A program made the translations under genes and the position numbers. 38,590 bases of DNA, from the NCBI GenBank assembly GCA_032718475.1, contig JAUCBJ010002621.1, positions 1-38,590 on the forward strand. The letters are read 5' to 3'. Every line of letters starts with the position of its first letter. Within the stretch, counting starts at the first letter, position 1. Shown one piece after another: positions 1-10,389 of the stretch. The notes beneath the pieces were generated by a model. That model searched no databases. It was not told the origin of the DNA and was given only the letters and a program-made list of their open reading frames with translations. Source of the DNA: Nemertoderma westbladi (Eukaryota > Xenacoelomorpha > Nemertodermatida > Nemertodermatidae).

Positions 1-379
1 CAATTGCCAAATTATATTTTCTAATTGGCTGCAATATATTTACTGTAAATCTAAAAGGCCATTTTATATATTTTGATAGGGCCACTGTTAATAAATTTAA
101 CTAACTCAATCTAACATGGGTGTATTTTCCCAGGAAAGCCATTTAATATATTTGTTTTGGGTTTTAGGGCCATATCTTTGTATTTCTAATTCAGGGAATA
201 TTCTAAGGAAATCTTGATAAACCTGATAAACCTATGATAAATCTATGATAAACCTGATTGATCTGGGAAGCTACATTAAGCCTGATTCTGATAGTTAAAG
301 AAAAATCTGGAATCCCACCAAATAAAGGCCAGGCATGTTTATAATAAATCTAATTATACATAATGAATGGGAGAATCTT
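1..379. other. AT-rich non-coding stretch
   Basis: No coding frame or known element is visible. Around 209-262 a short motif of the form gataaacct/gataaatct is repeated about five times with small spacing differences, a degenerate microsatellite-like patch. Otherwise there is only AT-rich sequence. Confidence 0.5.
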
Positions 380-612
380 TTAGGCTCGTTAAGCCAAGTT
401 CACCACGATGGATGATCATCCACAGTAAATCATTGCACTCTGTTTCCCAAGTTGCTTTGGTTCCCATTTATCGACCACTAAAGGATAAAAGCCAGCCAGT
501 GTTGGGCTAGGCTGCAGCATTTAAAGCACTGTGCCGAAACAGTGCTGCCCCATCTAGGGATCGAACCAGAGCTTCGTAATTGGATGCCCAGGAATGTCAT
601 CACTAGACCTGT
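380..612 (-). repeat. tRNA-derived SINE, reverse orientation
   Basis: Read on the minus strand, a tRNA-like head starts near 612. A TAGTG..ACATTC stretch resembling an RNA polymerase III A box is followed about 35 bases later by GGTTCGATCCC (558-568 on the plus strand, reversed), a good B box. A tRNA-unrelated body follows to roughly 380. A-box plus B-box spacing and a non-tRNA body are the hallmark of SINEs. The 3' end is not defined by a clear tail, so the lower boundary is approximate. It could also be a decayed tRNA pseudogene. Confidence 0.45.
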
Positions 613-1400
613 TTATACTTTATTATAATTAACATTATAATTACATTATACATTATTTATTATATAATATTAAATATATAAAAATAAAATATAATATTAC
701 ATTTATCTGATATACCCTGCAACCGGTCTATCTTTACCAAGTATGACAAGTCGAGCAACAGCTAACCAAACCTACGATTGTTTGGCGAATTCAGCATCAG
801 TGCCATTGGGTGACAGTGATAGAACCCGGGTGATAGAACCCAGTCCATATCAGTTATAAGACTCAAGAACCAATAATTGTTTGGTTAGCTAGTAGAAATT
901 ATAACAAATGTTTCTATACTATGGGAAATTGTGTCAAAATTTAGTTCCCAAAATGTTAACTGGGGAGGTTTTCTTCTAAGTTTCTCCACTACCTTTCTAA
1001 TTTTGTATACATTACCACCCTGAACTACCTGTCAGACATATTATGCTAAGAAGCCCAAATCTACTGAACTCTTAGATATACTTAGAAATGGAGCGAACGA
1101 AAATGTTGACGACTTCTCACCCAAACATACTCTAGCCGTTTTATTTTGACAACTACCAGAAACCGATGTTATTCAATTAACCTCAAGTCGTGATGTGATA
1201 TTAAATCTAGATAGAACTCTTTCTAGATAAAATATCTAGAAAATTCTAGAAAAGATAGAAATATCTATCATTTTTTTTTCAAAAAATACTAGCTATTAAA
1301 AAAACACACTAGCTACCATAAAAAAATATCTATTAAGGTTCTAGAACATTCACCAATATCCAAAAAAAACACTATAAAACAATATTATATTTTTTGTGCC
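613..1400. other. AT-rich non-coding stretch
   Basis: No gene recognised. Around 1205-1280 the motif TCTAGA(T/A)A recurs in both orientations, giving several short nested inverted repeats; 1255-1385 is dominated by A and T runs. It lies just downstream of the 3' end of the minus-strand SGNH-like gene, so part may be its 3' flank. Confidence 0.4.
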
Positions 1401-1401
1401 G

Positions 1402-2018
1402 CTACACCACAGCAAGTAGAGCATGGCGGATAATGCTATAGAGTTTGGCATGGCCAAGGTCACTCAGGTGTATACCATCGGAGTGCATCAAGGTTCCTCC
1501 CTGCACCTGATGGCATAATGCACCTTGCATTTTAATTAGAACACCGTTCTGGGCGTGGTCGAGCCACGCTGCCATCCGCATATTTGTGGCGACACGACGT
1601 GAATTATAATTGGGGTCCACAGATACACCTTTAGGGCGCATTGACCTTGGGAACATTTGTGTCCATAAGACACAGGAAGCACCATTGGAAGAATATTCCT
1701 GATCAATGTCTTTAATTTGGAGACAACGTAATCTGTGTCTCTCACACACAGATCGTTGCTTCCAAATACAAGTACAATGAAACAAGGTTTATTGTCCCAA
1801 TTGGCCATTACCTCCTGTGCGTTATGGGATTCAAATGTTCTCCCAGACCGCAGCTTAAAGGTAACTTTGGCAACTGTGGGACAGATACCAAAGTTACAAT
1901 TGTGGCCGCGGTTATTGTGGCCAAGGTACCGAAAGAGATGGTCTGGGTGTGAAGACCCAACGATTATAATGTCATGTACATGATCGACAGTACTAAAAGC
2001 TTGGACCGGTCTTGGCAT
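1402..2018 (-). pseudogene. SGNH/GDSL-type hydrolase-like gene, frameshifted
   Basis: Two minus-strand frames together carry the conserved blocks of an SGNH hydrolase fold. The first frame (2018 to about 1720) starts with ATG, has a hydrophobic strand followed by VGSSH (block I, nucleophile Ser) and later VFGSNDLC (block III, Gly/Asn). The second frame (about 1785 to 1402) ends with DGIHLSDLGHAKLY (block V, catalytic Asp and His). The switch lies near 1700-1720, implying one small indel. Proteins of this kind are esterases or lipases, and such domains are also carried by several invertebrate retrotransposons, so a mobile-element origin is possible. Substrate is unknown. No neighbour belongs with it. 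Whether the shift is real or an assembly error cannot be decided here. Confidence 0.55.
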
Positions 2019-2099
2019 AATATAGATAGACTGAATAGAGCAAAGTAGTGGGTGAAGATAAATGGGTGAAGTGATGATTTAATATTAAACAGTGTTCCG

Positions 2100-2107
2100 T
2101 TTATATA
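2100..2107 (-). promoter_or_regulatory. TATA box upstream of the SGNH-like gene
   Basis: On the minus strand the sequence reads TATATAAA, 82 bases upstream of the ATG at 2018. That spacing fits a short 5' leader with a start site about 30 bases below the box. Only position and consensus support it. Confidence 0.4.
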
Positions 2108-2149
2108 GAAAATTGTAAACCATATTGATGGTGGAGACAGTTGTTAATT

Positions 2150-2640
2150 CAGCGTGGGGTGGGTGGTTACGGGGTACATGTGAGGATTAGTCACCCAATC
2201 TAATAATACCATATGGTAATTATGGCTAATGTTTCTTTGTAACTACATATTGAATTTCGTCTCAGCAACTGTAGCTAGCAATTTACATTGTACACTGAAA
2301 CACTTGCTGTAATATTACCTTAACAGTTCTTGTGGTAGCCTACTGGTAAATGTGGTTATTGCTTAAAGGCTGTCAATAGGATTACCTCCCTATCTACCTC
2401 CCTCTATCTACCATACCTCCCTAATAATACCATATATGGTAATAATTCACTTCGAGCATCGCTAAGCCTTCTAATTGGTCGTTACATTGAGTTATTCGAA
2501 CTGTAGGGTACAGTGATATTCCTCTGGCTGTTATGTTGGCGGGTTGTGATTGGCTTATTGATATTGTTTTTGTAAATCAGTGATGCGTTTGTTTGGTTGA
2601 AGGGTGTTTGTTAGTAGCAGCACACTGTACATACCAAATA
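2150..2640. other. Non-coding stretch with two CArG-like palindromes
   Basis: No gene recognised. Two palindromes with the same surroundings occur: TACCATATGGTA near 2208-2219 and TACCATATATGGTA near 2427-2440, both preceded by AATAA. The second contains a perfect CC(A/T)6GG box. A short pyrimidine-rich repeat (tacctccct) lies at 2383-2423 between them. Confidence 0.35.
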
Positions 2641-3252
2641 ATAAGGCAAAATATAAAACATATGTAATACACAGACAAAATATATGAGTTCGCGCAAACA
2701 AAGACTGAACAGTCTTTTGGTTAAACTAAGTTGATAGGACAAAATAAGGCAAAATATAAAACATATGTAATACACAGACAAAATACGTGAGTTCGCGCAA
2801 ACAAAGACTGAACAGTCTTTTGGTTAAACTAAGTTGATAGGACAAAATAAGGCAAAATATAAAACATATGTAATACACAGACAAAATATATGAGTTCGCG
2901 CAAACAAAGACTGAACAGTCTTTTGGTTAAACTAAGTTGATAGGACAAAATAAGGCAAAATATAAAACATATGTAATACACAGACAAAATATATGAGTTC
3001 GCGCAAACAAAGACTGAACAGTCTTTTGGTTAAACTAAGTTGATAGGACAAAATAAGGCAAAATATAAAACATATGTAATACACAGACAAAATATATGAG
3101 TTCGCGCAAACAAAGACTGAACAGTCTTTTGGTTAAACTAAGTTGATAGGACAAAATAAGGCAAAATATAAAACATATGTAATACACAGACAAAATATAT
3201 GAGTTCGCGCAAACAAAGACTGAACAGTCTTTTGGTTAAACTAAGTTGATAG
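2641..3252. repeat. 103-bp tandem satellite, about 5.9 copies
   Basis: The word ataaggcaaaatataaaac begins at 2641, 2744, 2847, 2950, 3053 and 3156, exactly 103 bases apart. Copies are almost identical; the second differs at ATACGTGAG versus ATATATGAG. Each unit contains a short hairpin, AAAGACTG-AA-CAGTCTTT (8-bp stem), and the word GTTCGCGC. High identity shows recent amplification or homogenisation. The last copy ends shortly before 3253, where the sequence breaks into a short GTTGATA repeat. Confidence 0.95.
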
Positions 3253-3266
3253 CGTTGATAAGTTGA

Positions 3267-3632
3267 TTAAACACTTTTAGAGCGCCCACTCCGGTCGTTG
3301 CCAGCATCATAGGCAATGCCCGAGCGGTTTGCGGTGCTCCCTTTTTCGACAGCGGCCGCTTTAGCTTTAACTCCTCGTTTCTTTCTATTTCTCCTCTTCT
3401 GATTTTTCTTCTGATTTTTCTTATTGGGAGGATTGAGATGGGGATCGGGGGGATAAGGATTCGAATTGGAGGAATTATGTAGGGGATTTGGGGGATTAGG
3501 ATTGGGGGGATTAGGATGTTGGTAGTGGGGGTACTGGTAGGGGTAGGGGGGATTAGTGATAGGGTATGGTAATATTATGGCAACATATGGCGGGTATGGG
3601 TGTTGGTAGTAGTGATCCATCGCAGTATTCAA
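3267..3632 (-). CDS. Hypothetical Pro/Tyr/Asn-rich protein with basic tail
   Basis: An open frame of about 120 codons. After a likely start at MDHYYQ (3620 downwards) the amino half is low-complexity, made of PYP, NPP and YPH repeats. The middle is strongly basic (KKNQKKNQKRRNRKKR), and the end is mixed. No family is recognised. Proline-rich plus basic composition would fit a nucleic-acid-binding structural protein such as a retroelement Gag, but the plus strand here is simply G-rich low-complexity DNA and the frame may be open by chance. It lies between two satellites. Confidence 0.25.
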   Translation of the reverse strand: MNTAMDHYYQHPYPPYVAIILPYPITNPPYPYQYPHYQHPNPPNPNPPNPLHNSSNSNPYPPDPHLNPPNKKNQKKNQKRRNRKKRGVKAKAAAVEKGSTANRSGIAYDAGNDRSGRSKSV

Positions 3633-3723
3633 GAAAGAAGAAAGAAATAATAATAATAATAATTCTAAGAAAGTAATATTTCTATTCTAAGCCAAGTATT
3701 AAGTATAAGTATAGGCCAAGTAT

Positions 3724-4215
3724 AGTGGCGTGACGTGGCGTGGTGTGGCGTCGTGTGGCGTGGCGTTGCGTGTGGTGTGTAGTTGCGTGGCGTGTCGTGG
3801 AGTGGTATGGCGTTGCTTGGCGTGTAGTGGCGTCGTGTGGCGTGGCGTTGCGTGTGGTCGTGTGGCGTTTCATGTGACGTGGCGTGGTGTGGCGTTGCGT
3901 GGCGTGTGGTGTGTAATGACGTGGCGTGTCGTGGAGTGGTGTGGCGTGGTGTGTAGTGGCGTGGCGTGTCGTGGAGTGGTGTGGCGTGTAGTGGCGTCGT
4001 GTGGCGTGTCGCGTGGCGAGTGGCATATGGCGTGTAGTAGCGTCGTGTGGCGTGGCGTTGCGTGTGGTGTGTAGTGGCGTGACGTGTCGTGGAGTGGCGT
4101 GGCGTTGCGTGGCGTGTAGTGGCGTCGTGTGGCGTGGCGTTGCGTGTTGCGTGTCGTCGTGTGGCGTTTCGTGTGATGTGGCGTGGTGTTGCGTTGCGTG
4201 GCATGTGGTGTGTAG
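3724..4215. repeat. Degenerate GTGGC/GTGTGG satellite
   Basis: About 490 bases built almost wholly from the words gtggcgt, gtgtggcg, gttgcgtg and gtagtggcg. A longer unit (gtggcgtcgtgtggcgtggc) recurs near 3745, 3830, 4040 and 4120, showing higher-order duplication. All long open frames here, on both strands (His/Thr/Pro/Arg on minus; Val/Trp/Arg/Cys on plus), come from the repeat having no stop codons and are not genes. Confidence 0.9.
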
Positions 4216-4221
4216 TGACAC

Positions 4222-6340
4222 ACGACGGCGGATGGAGTACTGAAGTTGCCGGCAAGCCCCAGGCCGAAGGCGACGAACGGCCCACCGGAACAGCGACAGT
4301 GGGGCCGCCGGTACGGTGCCGAACCAGGAGAGGAGGAGGAGATGTCGGCGAAGAGGACGTTGAGACCAGCAATCGGCTTCGATGGGCCTACAACGCCACG
4401 AAAAAACAGTTAAAGGGGGCCAGAGGGGGAGCAAAGGTAGACCAGGCCAAGTTACACCAACGACTAGCTGAGTCAAATAAACACTTCCAATATCTAGTTT
4501 GTTTCAGGCAGGGAGAACTGGCAAGTGAGAGAGCGAGGGGGGTCGCCACCAAACTTTTCGAACTGTGGCGATCCAGGGTTATGGAGCCTGAAGTAGTGTA
4601 CGTAGGGCCGTATTTAGTGGATGCTAGGGGAATTAAGTTAGTGGGTTGGGCGGGTCCGCACGAGGGTGAATCCGAGGTTAACCCCGAGGATTCGGTCTTA
4701 TCGGTTAGCAATAACCCCAGAAAGTGGGGGAAAGTTAGTAGGACAGAGAGGCGACGGGAGTCCGTCGCAACCGATAAGTCCGCTACATCCTCCACGAAAG
4801 CAAGGGGGGGGGGGTGGTAATAATAATAATACATTAGAGGGCATTAATATTAATAGTACCGTAGTAGATAACCCTAATCAAACTTTCATTCCAGGAAATA
4901 ACGTTTTACCCGATAATTCTAATTTAAATACAAATAATCCGAATAATCTTAATTTAAATAAAGAAAATAATTCAAATAATCCTAATTTAAATACAGAAAG
5001 TAATTCAAATAATAACTTAAATAATTTACACGATAACGTTGTTGATAGCGGTGCTATTAATACGAATGCAGCGAACATAGGTGGTCCGACCAGCGGGAGC
5101 CTGCAAGGCCACGTAGTTAGTACGCAGGGAGTAGCGGGGGTGAGTCACCCCGAAGGAAGCCTACAAGGCCACATAGCTAGGCAGGGAGCGGCGGGGGTGA
5201 GTCAACCCGACGGGAGCCTGCAAGGCCACACAGTAGTAGAGGGAGAGGCGGGGGTGAATAGACCTAGCCAAAATAGGAATAGTGTGTCGACTAGAGAGGG
5301 GCGTAGAAGCGAAGTAGGAGATAGTGAAGTAATAGGTGGCGAGTGGGGGGGGGGGGGGGGGCTACGGGCGCCCCACAACCAGAGATTAGTGGCGAGAGGG
5401 GGGGGGGGGGGGTGGGGCAGAGAATGTCCCACGAACGTCGGCGGATATTGCGTGGGGCGAGTTAGGTGAACCACGGCACGTGATGGCAGAGAATAGTAGG
5501 GGGATTGCGGGTATCCCCAGCAGCGTCCAACCGGCTAGAGAGAGGTTGGCGTCATGAGCGGGTGAGCGATAAGACGTCGAGCCCAGTCAGAAACGGGAAG
5601 AAGGACAGTGGAGTTTACCGGGAGGTCGAAGAGAGATCGAAGAGTAATCTTATGAACTGGAATGCTACACTGGAGAGAGAAGAAGTGAAGAGAATAGAAG
5701 AAGCATTGCTACGAGCAACCGGAGAGTGAGGACTGATAGCGAGCCGTCGGTAGTAGAGATAGAGTTGGGGAGTTGGTGGGGTCGAACTCCGGGAGATTGC
5801 CGTCGTCCCGGAGAGACGCACCACACGCCAGTAGAAGGGTACAGAATGTACCGGTACGAGGACAGGAGAGGGGATCAAAGAGAAACTTCCCGACGGGATA
5901 TAGCTGCCGATCGAGAGTACGGTAGTTGCGGGGAGGACTTCTTGGACTACTCGAGAAGATTGAACTTCGGTCCGGAGGGACACATGCAGACAGTAGGACA
6001 TACTGTAGGCTTTACTGTACATACTATAGGCCATGCTGGGAGAGATAGTGTAGGCAATAGGGTAGCGCGAACGAAGGGATTAGAACCGGAAGTCGCAGCG
6101 TATATACCAGTAGGTAGGCAGGAAGTGAATAGGCCTATATCGGTACCAGCAGAGCAGTATGACTATAATATGCAGGGGCATAACATATATCCAGGGGAGG
6201 GGAGAGTTATTGCAGATAGGTTTATGGGCCCCAATATATTAACATCAACCCCCGTACCAAATATAACACCGGTGGGGGGGCAGGGTGACATTCCCCCATT
6301 AAAATATCAACAATACTCTCAACCAGGAATAAGAACATAG
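4222..6340 (+). pseudogene. BEL-type gag amino-terminal region, several frames
   Basis: Coding segments lie in different plus frames: about 4222-4820, 4830-5468, 5505-5729 and 5726-6340. The first has a helical, charged region with many Lys/Arg/Glu. The second has an Asn-rich stretch and then three copies of a roughly 20-residue repeat beginning GSLQGH. The rest is basic and Arg/Glu rich. Frame switches at about 4813, 5350 and 5400 fall on G homopolymers of 10 or more, so some may be sequencing errors and not decay. This part of gag is poorly conserved in BEL elements, and the assignment rests mainly on continuity with the capsid-like segment downstream. Confidence 0.4.
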
Positions 6341-6361
6341 AACCCCCTGGGCGAGAACAGG

Positions 6362-7281
6362 TTGTGCAATACAGAAATATGGAGGGGGCCGTTACCCCCA
6401 ATGGTATATCCGGCGCAAAGAAAGTTAACAAGCCTGATGGGCGGAGCGCACCCAACAGGAGAATCTGTACAGCATCCCTCGAACCCAGTGGAAGCACAGG
6501 CAATGGGAATGATTATCGATGCACTCAAGACCCGAATCGAGTTACCACCAGTCGAGCCATTTAAATTCGATGGAAGCACACCGGAAGAATACCTGCAATT
6601 CCGACGCATGTACAGCAACGAAATATTAACTAAGAACATGGCGCAGGCGGAGTACCTAAAATATTTACAGGTGTACACAGGGGAGGCCCAGCGTACGACA
6701 TCGTGAGGCAGTATCAGGGCATCGAGGGTGGCTTCATGACTGCATGGCGGGCCCTGGACAGGGAATACGGACACCCAGCCATGATCATCCGGCAGACCTT
6801 AAGGGGAATAACATCGGGTGGCCTACAGGATAACCCTGTCAGCATAAAGACCTTCGCAAACAAGGTCGAGAAGGCGTTAATCGTGCTAAAAACGCTAGAC
6901 GCGCCATACGAACTCAACGCATCTAATAATATCACCACGATAGCGCAGGCACTGCCGATCTGGCTGCACAACAAATGGAGAAAGATTGCCTTCTCCACCC
7001 GGGAGAAGAAAGGTGCGGAACCGGGCCTAGAGGAAATGTCGAACTTCCTCAATTACGAAGCGAAGTTGATCACGGACCCAGTCTAGAGCGAAGATAGTCT
7101 GGGGAAGGGGCCAAAGACCAAATATAACTGGCCAAAACCAGAACATAATGCGGCAAATGCACTACCAAAACTTAGACAATCGCTGCCATATGCGGCAACA
7201 CAGGGGACTGCAAGTCCACATGTAGCCGGGGGTAGGGCCACACCATGGAGTGGGCAGGGGCAAAATAACAACGACGAATAA
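6362..7281 (+). pseudogene. BEL/Pao gag capsid-like region, frameshifted
   Basis: The segment starting 6362 carries PFKFDGSTPEEYLQFRRMY, a pattern typical of the gag domain (DUF1759-like) of BEL/Pao elements. At about 6690-6705 the reading frame shifts by one base and continues to 7083 with helical sequence ending in a W..I.F..REKKG block. A TAG at 7084-7086 interrupts the frame, which then stays open to TAA at 7279-7281. No CCHC zinc knuckles are seen, so the protein is cut before them. The gag of these elements forms the particle that packages the RNA. This copy cannot give a full protein. Confidence 0.65.
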
Positions 7282-7317
7282 AATTAAAACAAGTATAGGC
7301 TACAGTGGATTATTATT

Positions 7318-7521
7318 ATGGCTGACAAATACAGCGCCATAAATATTAGTCATTGTCGGGTATCGATTACCCAAAATCACTTTGCTGAAGCAACTGAAGA
7401 AACGAGATGGGAGATAACCGCGGTTCGGGGCCGCGGACAGGGCCGTCAAGGGGGACGCGGTTACAGACGCATCGAGAGAGCGCCATACAGCGCGGCTCGG
7501 CGCGTGACATATGGCGCCTGA
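7318..7521 (+). CDS. Small hypothetical ORF with RG-rich tail
   Basis: A 67-codon frame beginning MADKYS, preceded by TTATTATTATG, the same kind of (ATT)n-ATG leader seen before several genes of the neighbouring viral-type element. The carboxyl half is Arg/Gly rich (RGRGQGRQGGRGYRR), suggesting nucleic-acid binding if translated. It could be a small gene at the left edge of that element, or chance. No family recognised. Confidence 0.25.
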   Translation: MADKYSAINISHCRVSITQNHFAEATEETRWEITAVRGRGQGRQGGRGYRRIERAPYSAARRVTYGA

Positions 7522-7666
7522 TTCAATCAAGCTCATTCTGAAAATATTAAATCAATTAAAGTTTAGATATTATATTTTATTTGTGTTGAGTAGCTTATGA
7601 ATTTTTTTGATTATATATATAACAATATTCATATTAATTTTAAATTGTTTTTAGGATAATAAAGAG

Positions 7667-8875
7667 ATGGATAAACAATTGAAATATGCATTTTGTCCAC
7701 TTCAAATTTCTAAACATAACTATTTATCTCATCTGAAGTCGCATTTTCATGGTTATTCTTGTTTTAAGTGTCATGTTTTCACACCTAAAGAAGAAATTTG
7801 TAAACGACATGAATCAACTACAGGTTGTAAAGAAATGAAGCTTTGCGTGTATGAAAAAACTTGCCCTACTTGTAATAAAGAGTATTTATATGAGAATTAT
7901 TTACGTCACAACTGTCACCAACATTATTATCATGTTAGACCACCACGATGGAACCAAAACAATACTGTCGCATCTAGAAAAAGACTGAAATCTGGTCAAG
8001 GTCCATCAATTTTTAGCATCGAACGAGCCGCACACGATAACCGTTTAGAAATCTATGTTTACAATCTTCCGAATGATGAAAATTTTCCTGATATTCATTC
8101 ATCAATACTAAAAATTTTTCCTTATATTGAAAACTTATTATTAGGAAAACTTAGCAAAATGAATGTACTTAGACCCTGTCTAGGTGTGAATATACTCATG
8201 TATCAATCACATTTTTCAGAGGGTGATCAAGAAGAAGCTTTCTATTTTAGTTCTTCAGGTGGTGCAGTTAATACCGTAGATTCACATGAAAGTTTTGACA
8301 CATGGTTTGAGTATGTACTAGAAAAATTAATGCAAAAACTGTTTAATGTTTAAAACTAATGTTAAAAATGTTTAACACTCGTGGTTCAGGGTGGAGTGTT
8401 AAATCTTTATTAAGAGTGGAAATTAAAGTAGCTGAATCTAAGTGTAGGTCACTGGAATATAAAGGTCACGGTTATATGGAGTTACCTAAGGCTCTATCAG
8501 TTAAAAAATGTGTTATAAATATACAAACGGCTGATAATGACTGTTTCAAATGGACTATTATAGCCACAAAGTTTAGCAGCAAAGTGAAGATAAACAATAA
8601 TCGTACTTCGCAGTATACAGATTACATGAATCATTTTATTTTTGACAACGGGAACAAAGATTATCCAACAGAATGGCAGCTTGCAATTAAACTTTTTGAA
8701 AAACAGAATTCAGCATATATAATTAATTTATTACTCTACGACAACAATCGAGTATCTATATTAAGACAGGCTCCATTTAGTAAAATCCCTCCAGATAAAG
8801 AGTTATTGAATATATTACTTGTAAAAAATAAGAATACGAGTAAACAATCACATTATGTTTGCATAACTAACTTGA
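7667..8875 (+). pseudogene. Polinton-type DNA polymerase B, amino-terminal part only
   Basis: Frame 1 (7667-8353) has paired Cys and His residues typical of a zinc-finger-like region (CPLQ, HNYLSHLKSHFH, CFKC, CPTC). Frame 2 (from 8359) carries FNTRGSGW, a YMELPK block and a VINIQTADNDCFKW block, conserved ahead of the exonuclease domain in polymerases of this group. The two frames are joined by a short AT-rich duplication (atgtttaa) near 8340-8375, implying one frameshift. Homology stops at about 8875, after HYVCI; the exonuclease, TPR-like and palm domains are all absent. Downstream sequence in the same frame belongs to a BEL gag. In intact relatives this enzyme replicates the element by protein priming. 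Confidence 0.7.
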
Positions 8876-9309
8876 TCGCTAACCAGATCGCTGTGTGCGC
8901 CTTTACATCAAGGGAGAAGTTCAACTACCTGCTTCAAACGTTGTCGGGAGAACCCAAACGTTTGGCAGAGACCTTTGTTGGTGTACCAGACGCCTTCGAA
9001 CTAGCGTACGATCGCTTAACTTCGATCTACGGAGGTACAGTCAGTATGGCCAAGTCAGTGATAGAGGAACTCTGTAAGGGAGGGGCTATTACCAAACCCG
9101 TCGACTTACTGAAACTGGCTGATGAAATTAAGAACGCTATCACTACGTTAAGATCTATTGGACAACTTGACTACGGGAATACCCCTACAGTCCTATTAAA
9201 GATCATAGGGAGACTCCACCATCGACTTCGTCGGGAGTGGAGGAAGATCGAATTCCAGCGCAAAGAAAGGGGTGGATTCTTGAAACTGGAAGATGTATAC
9301 CTTTTATAA
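8876..9309 (+). pseudogene. BEL gag capsid-like region, amino end missing
   Basis: Residues after the joint read KFNYLLQTLSGE and continue through an AYDRL..IYGG block to a LRREWRKIEFQRKERG block, the usual order in the BEL gag domain. The reading frame is shared with the upstream polymerase remnant, so an artificial chimeric ORF of 316 codons results. The natural start and about 150-200 residues are missing. The frame ends at 9309, and the coding content continues in another frame from about 9424. Confidence 0.65.
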
Positions 9310-9423
9310 TCCAAGGAAGCGGTGGTAGAGACGCGATCCAACTACACTGACCAACACATCGTAGCGGAGGGAATAACCTTACCATCCTCTTACTGACAAA
9401 AACAGCCGACGACTTCCACCAAG

Positions 9424-10380
9424 ATGGCCACTTACACCACACCGACGGAAAGCCGACAATTTTCGGACGGTATCAGGGTGTCTGCGCCCATTGGAACAAA
9501 ACAAACCAGACAACAACTGAATGCAGACTTCAGCGGTTTCCAATACTGCGAGCAGTTAGGCAAGCGGCATACCGGTCACAAGTTAAGAGGTTGTCGGTTA
9601 TTTCGTGAGTTAAACTCGGAAGAACGACGGCTGCAAATACAGCCATTAGATTCTTGTTGGCGGTGTACGCAACATGGACACGTCCGTAAGGACTGCCCAA
9701 ATACCGACACATGTCCTTACTGTGGACGCAACCACGACGGTCTGCTCCACACAGACAGCCATACGCTGACGAAACGCTTCACCAGGGAACACCCGGAAGC
9801 TGGAGCAAAATGCAATACTGCATACAGGAATCGAGAATCAAGAACAACACCAACCTTTGTGACACATATACGGGATTGTTTCCCGGAACAATGTGGGTCT
9901 TCTGAAGAGGAGTCTGAGGAAGACGACATATATTCGGATGGAGACGAACAACCATCGATTGCGCTTCTGACGCCTGATCAGCTGAAGGGTCTCAGCGTAA
10001 TTCCTGTCAAGATTACGGGCACAAAGGGAAGCAAACGGATCTACGCTATCTTGGATTCAGCCTCATCTCATAGCTACGTGGACGAGAAGGTAGCTGATGT
10101 CGTGACAGATCTTAGACAAGGTAAGCACGTCCGATATACCGTAAGTAGTATGCATGGACAACGTGCAATACCAGTGACGCGAGTTAAGTTAAACTTAGAC
10201 ACTCTTCTTCCGAAATCGAAACATAGCGAAAAGGAGAGGTCTTTGTTACCCTTTAAGGATCTAACCTTTGCGGCCACGAAGGACTTTAGTAACCTACTGG
10301 GTCCAGTGCCGGAACAATCCTTAGAGGACCGTAAGTATTTCAGACACCTTGGTGTACCTGAATGTCCTGTCAATTATTGA
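9424..10380 (+). CDS. BEL gag zinc knuckles and aspartic protease segment
   Basis: About 318 codons. Cys/His clusters at residues 40-105 include a knuckle of the form CWRCTQHGHVRKDCP and a second CPYCGRNHDGLLH, which bind RNA. An acidic linker (EESEEDD) follows, then a retropepsin-like segment with IYAILDSASSHSYVDE near residue 205; the catalytic Asp is present, with DSA where DSG or DTG is usual. The protease would release Gag and Pol products. It ends in TGA at 10378, and the next segment (10390) continues the polyprotein, so one or more stops separate parts that are continuous in active copies. Confidence 0.7.
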   Translation: MATYTTPTESRQFSDGIRVSAPIGTKQTRQQLNADFSGFQYCEQLGKRHTGHKLRGCRLFRELNSEERRLQIQPLDSCWRCTQHGHVRKDCPNTDTCPYCGRNHDGLLHTDSHTLTKRFTREHPEAGAKCNTAYRNRESRTTPTFVTHIRDCFPEQCGSSEEESEEDDIYSDGDEQPSIALLTPDQLKGLSVIPVKITGTKGSKRIYAILDSASSHSYVDEKVADVVTDLRQGKHVRYTVSSMHGQRAIPVTRVKLNLDTLLPKSKHSEKERSLLPFKDLTFAATKDFSNLLGPVPEQSLEDRKYFRHLGVPECPVNY

Positions 10381-10389
10381 TCAGTAGCA

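Larger units (their letters stand above)
4222..7281 (+). mobile_element. BEL/Pao-like LTR retrotransposon, gag half (copy A)
   Basis: A GC-richer block with a fragmented plus-strand coding region whose central part (6500-7086) matches the capsid-like region of BEL/Pao gag. No protease, reverse transcriptase or integrase follows, and no LTR was found on either side. The left edge adjoins the GTGGC satellite, and the right edge is set by a TAA at 7279. It is a truncated copy. Its base composition resembles copy C at 30.5-32.1 kb, which holds the RT and RNase H half. Confidence 0.6.

Noticed and set aside
2641-3252. CRISPR-like array
   Set aside because: The units are contiguous 103-base tandem repeats without unique spacers, and the sequence is eukaryotic.
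3267-3632. Secreted proline-rich host protein
   Set aside because: No signal peptide is evident and the sequence is low-complexity between satellites; kept only as hypothetical.
3665-4476. Long minus and plus ORFs of His/Thr/Pro/Arg or Val/Trp/Arg repeats
   Set aside because: They arise because the GTGGC satellite lacks stop codons in several frames; no non-repeat domain is present.
8359-9309. A single 316-codon protein
   Set aside because: It is a chimera of two unrelated elements: polymerase-type motifs to about 8875 and BEL gag motifs afterwards, with a sharp change in base composition.
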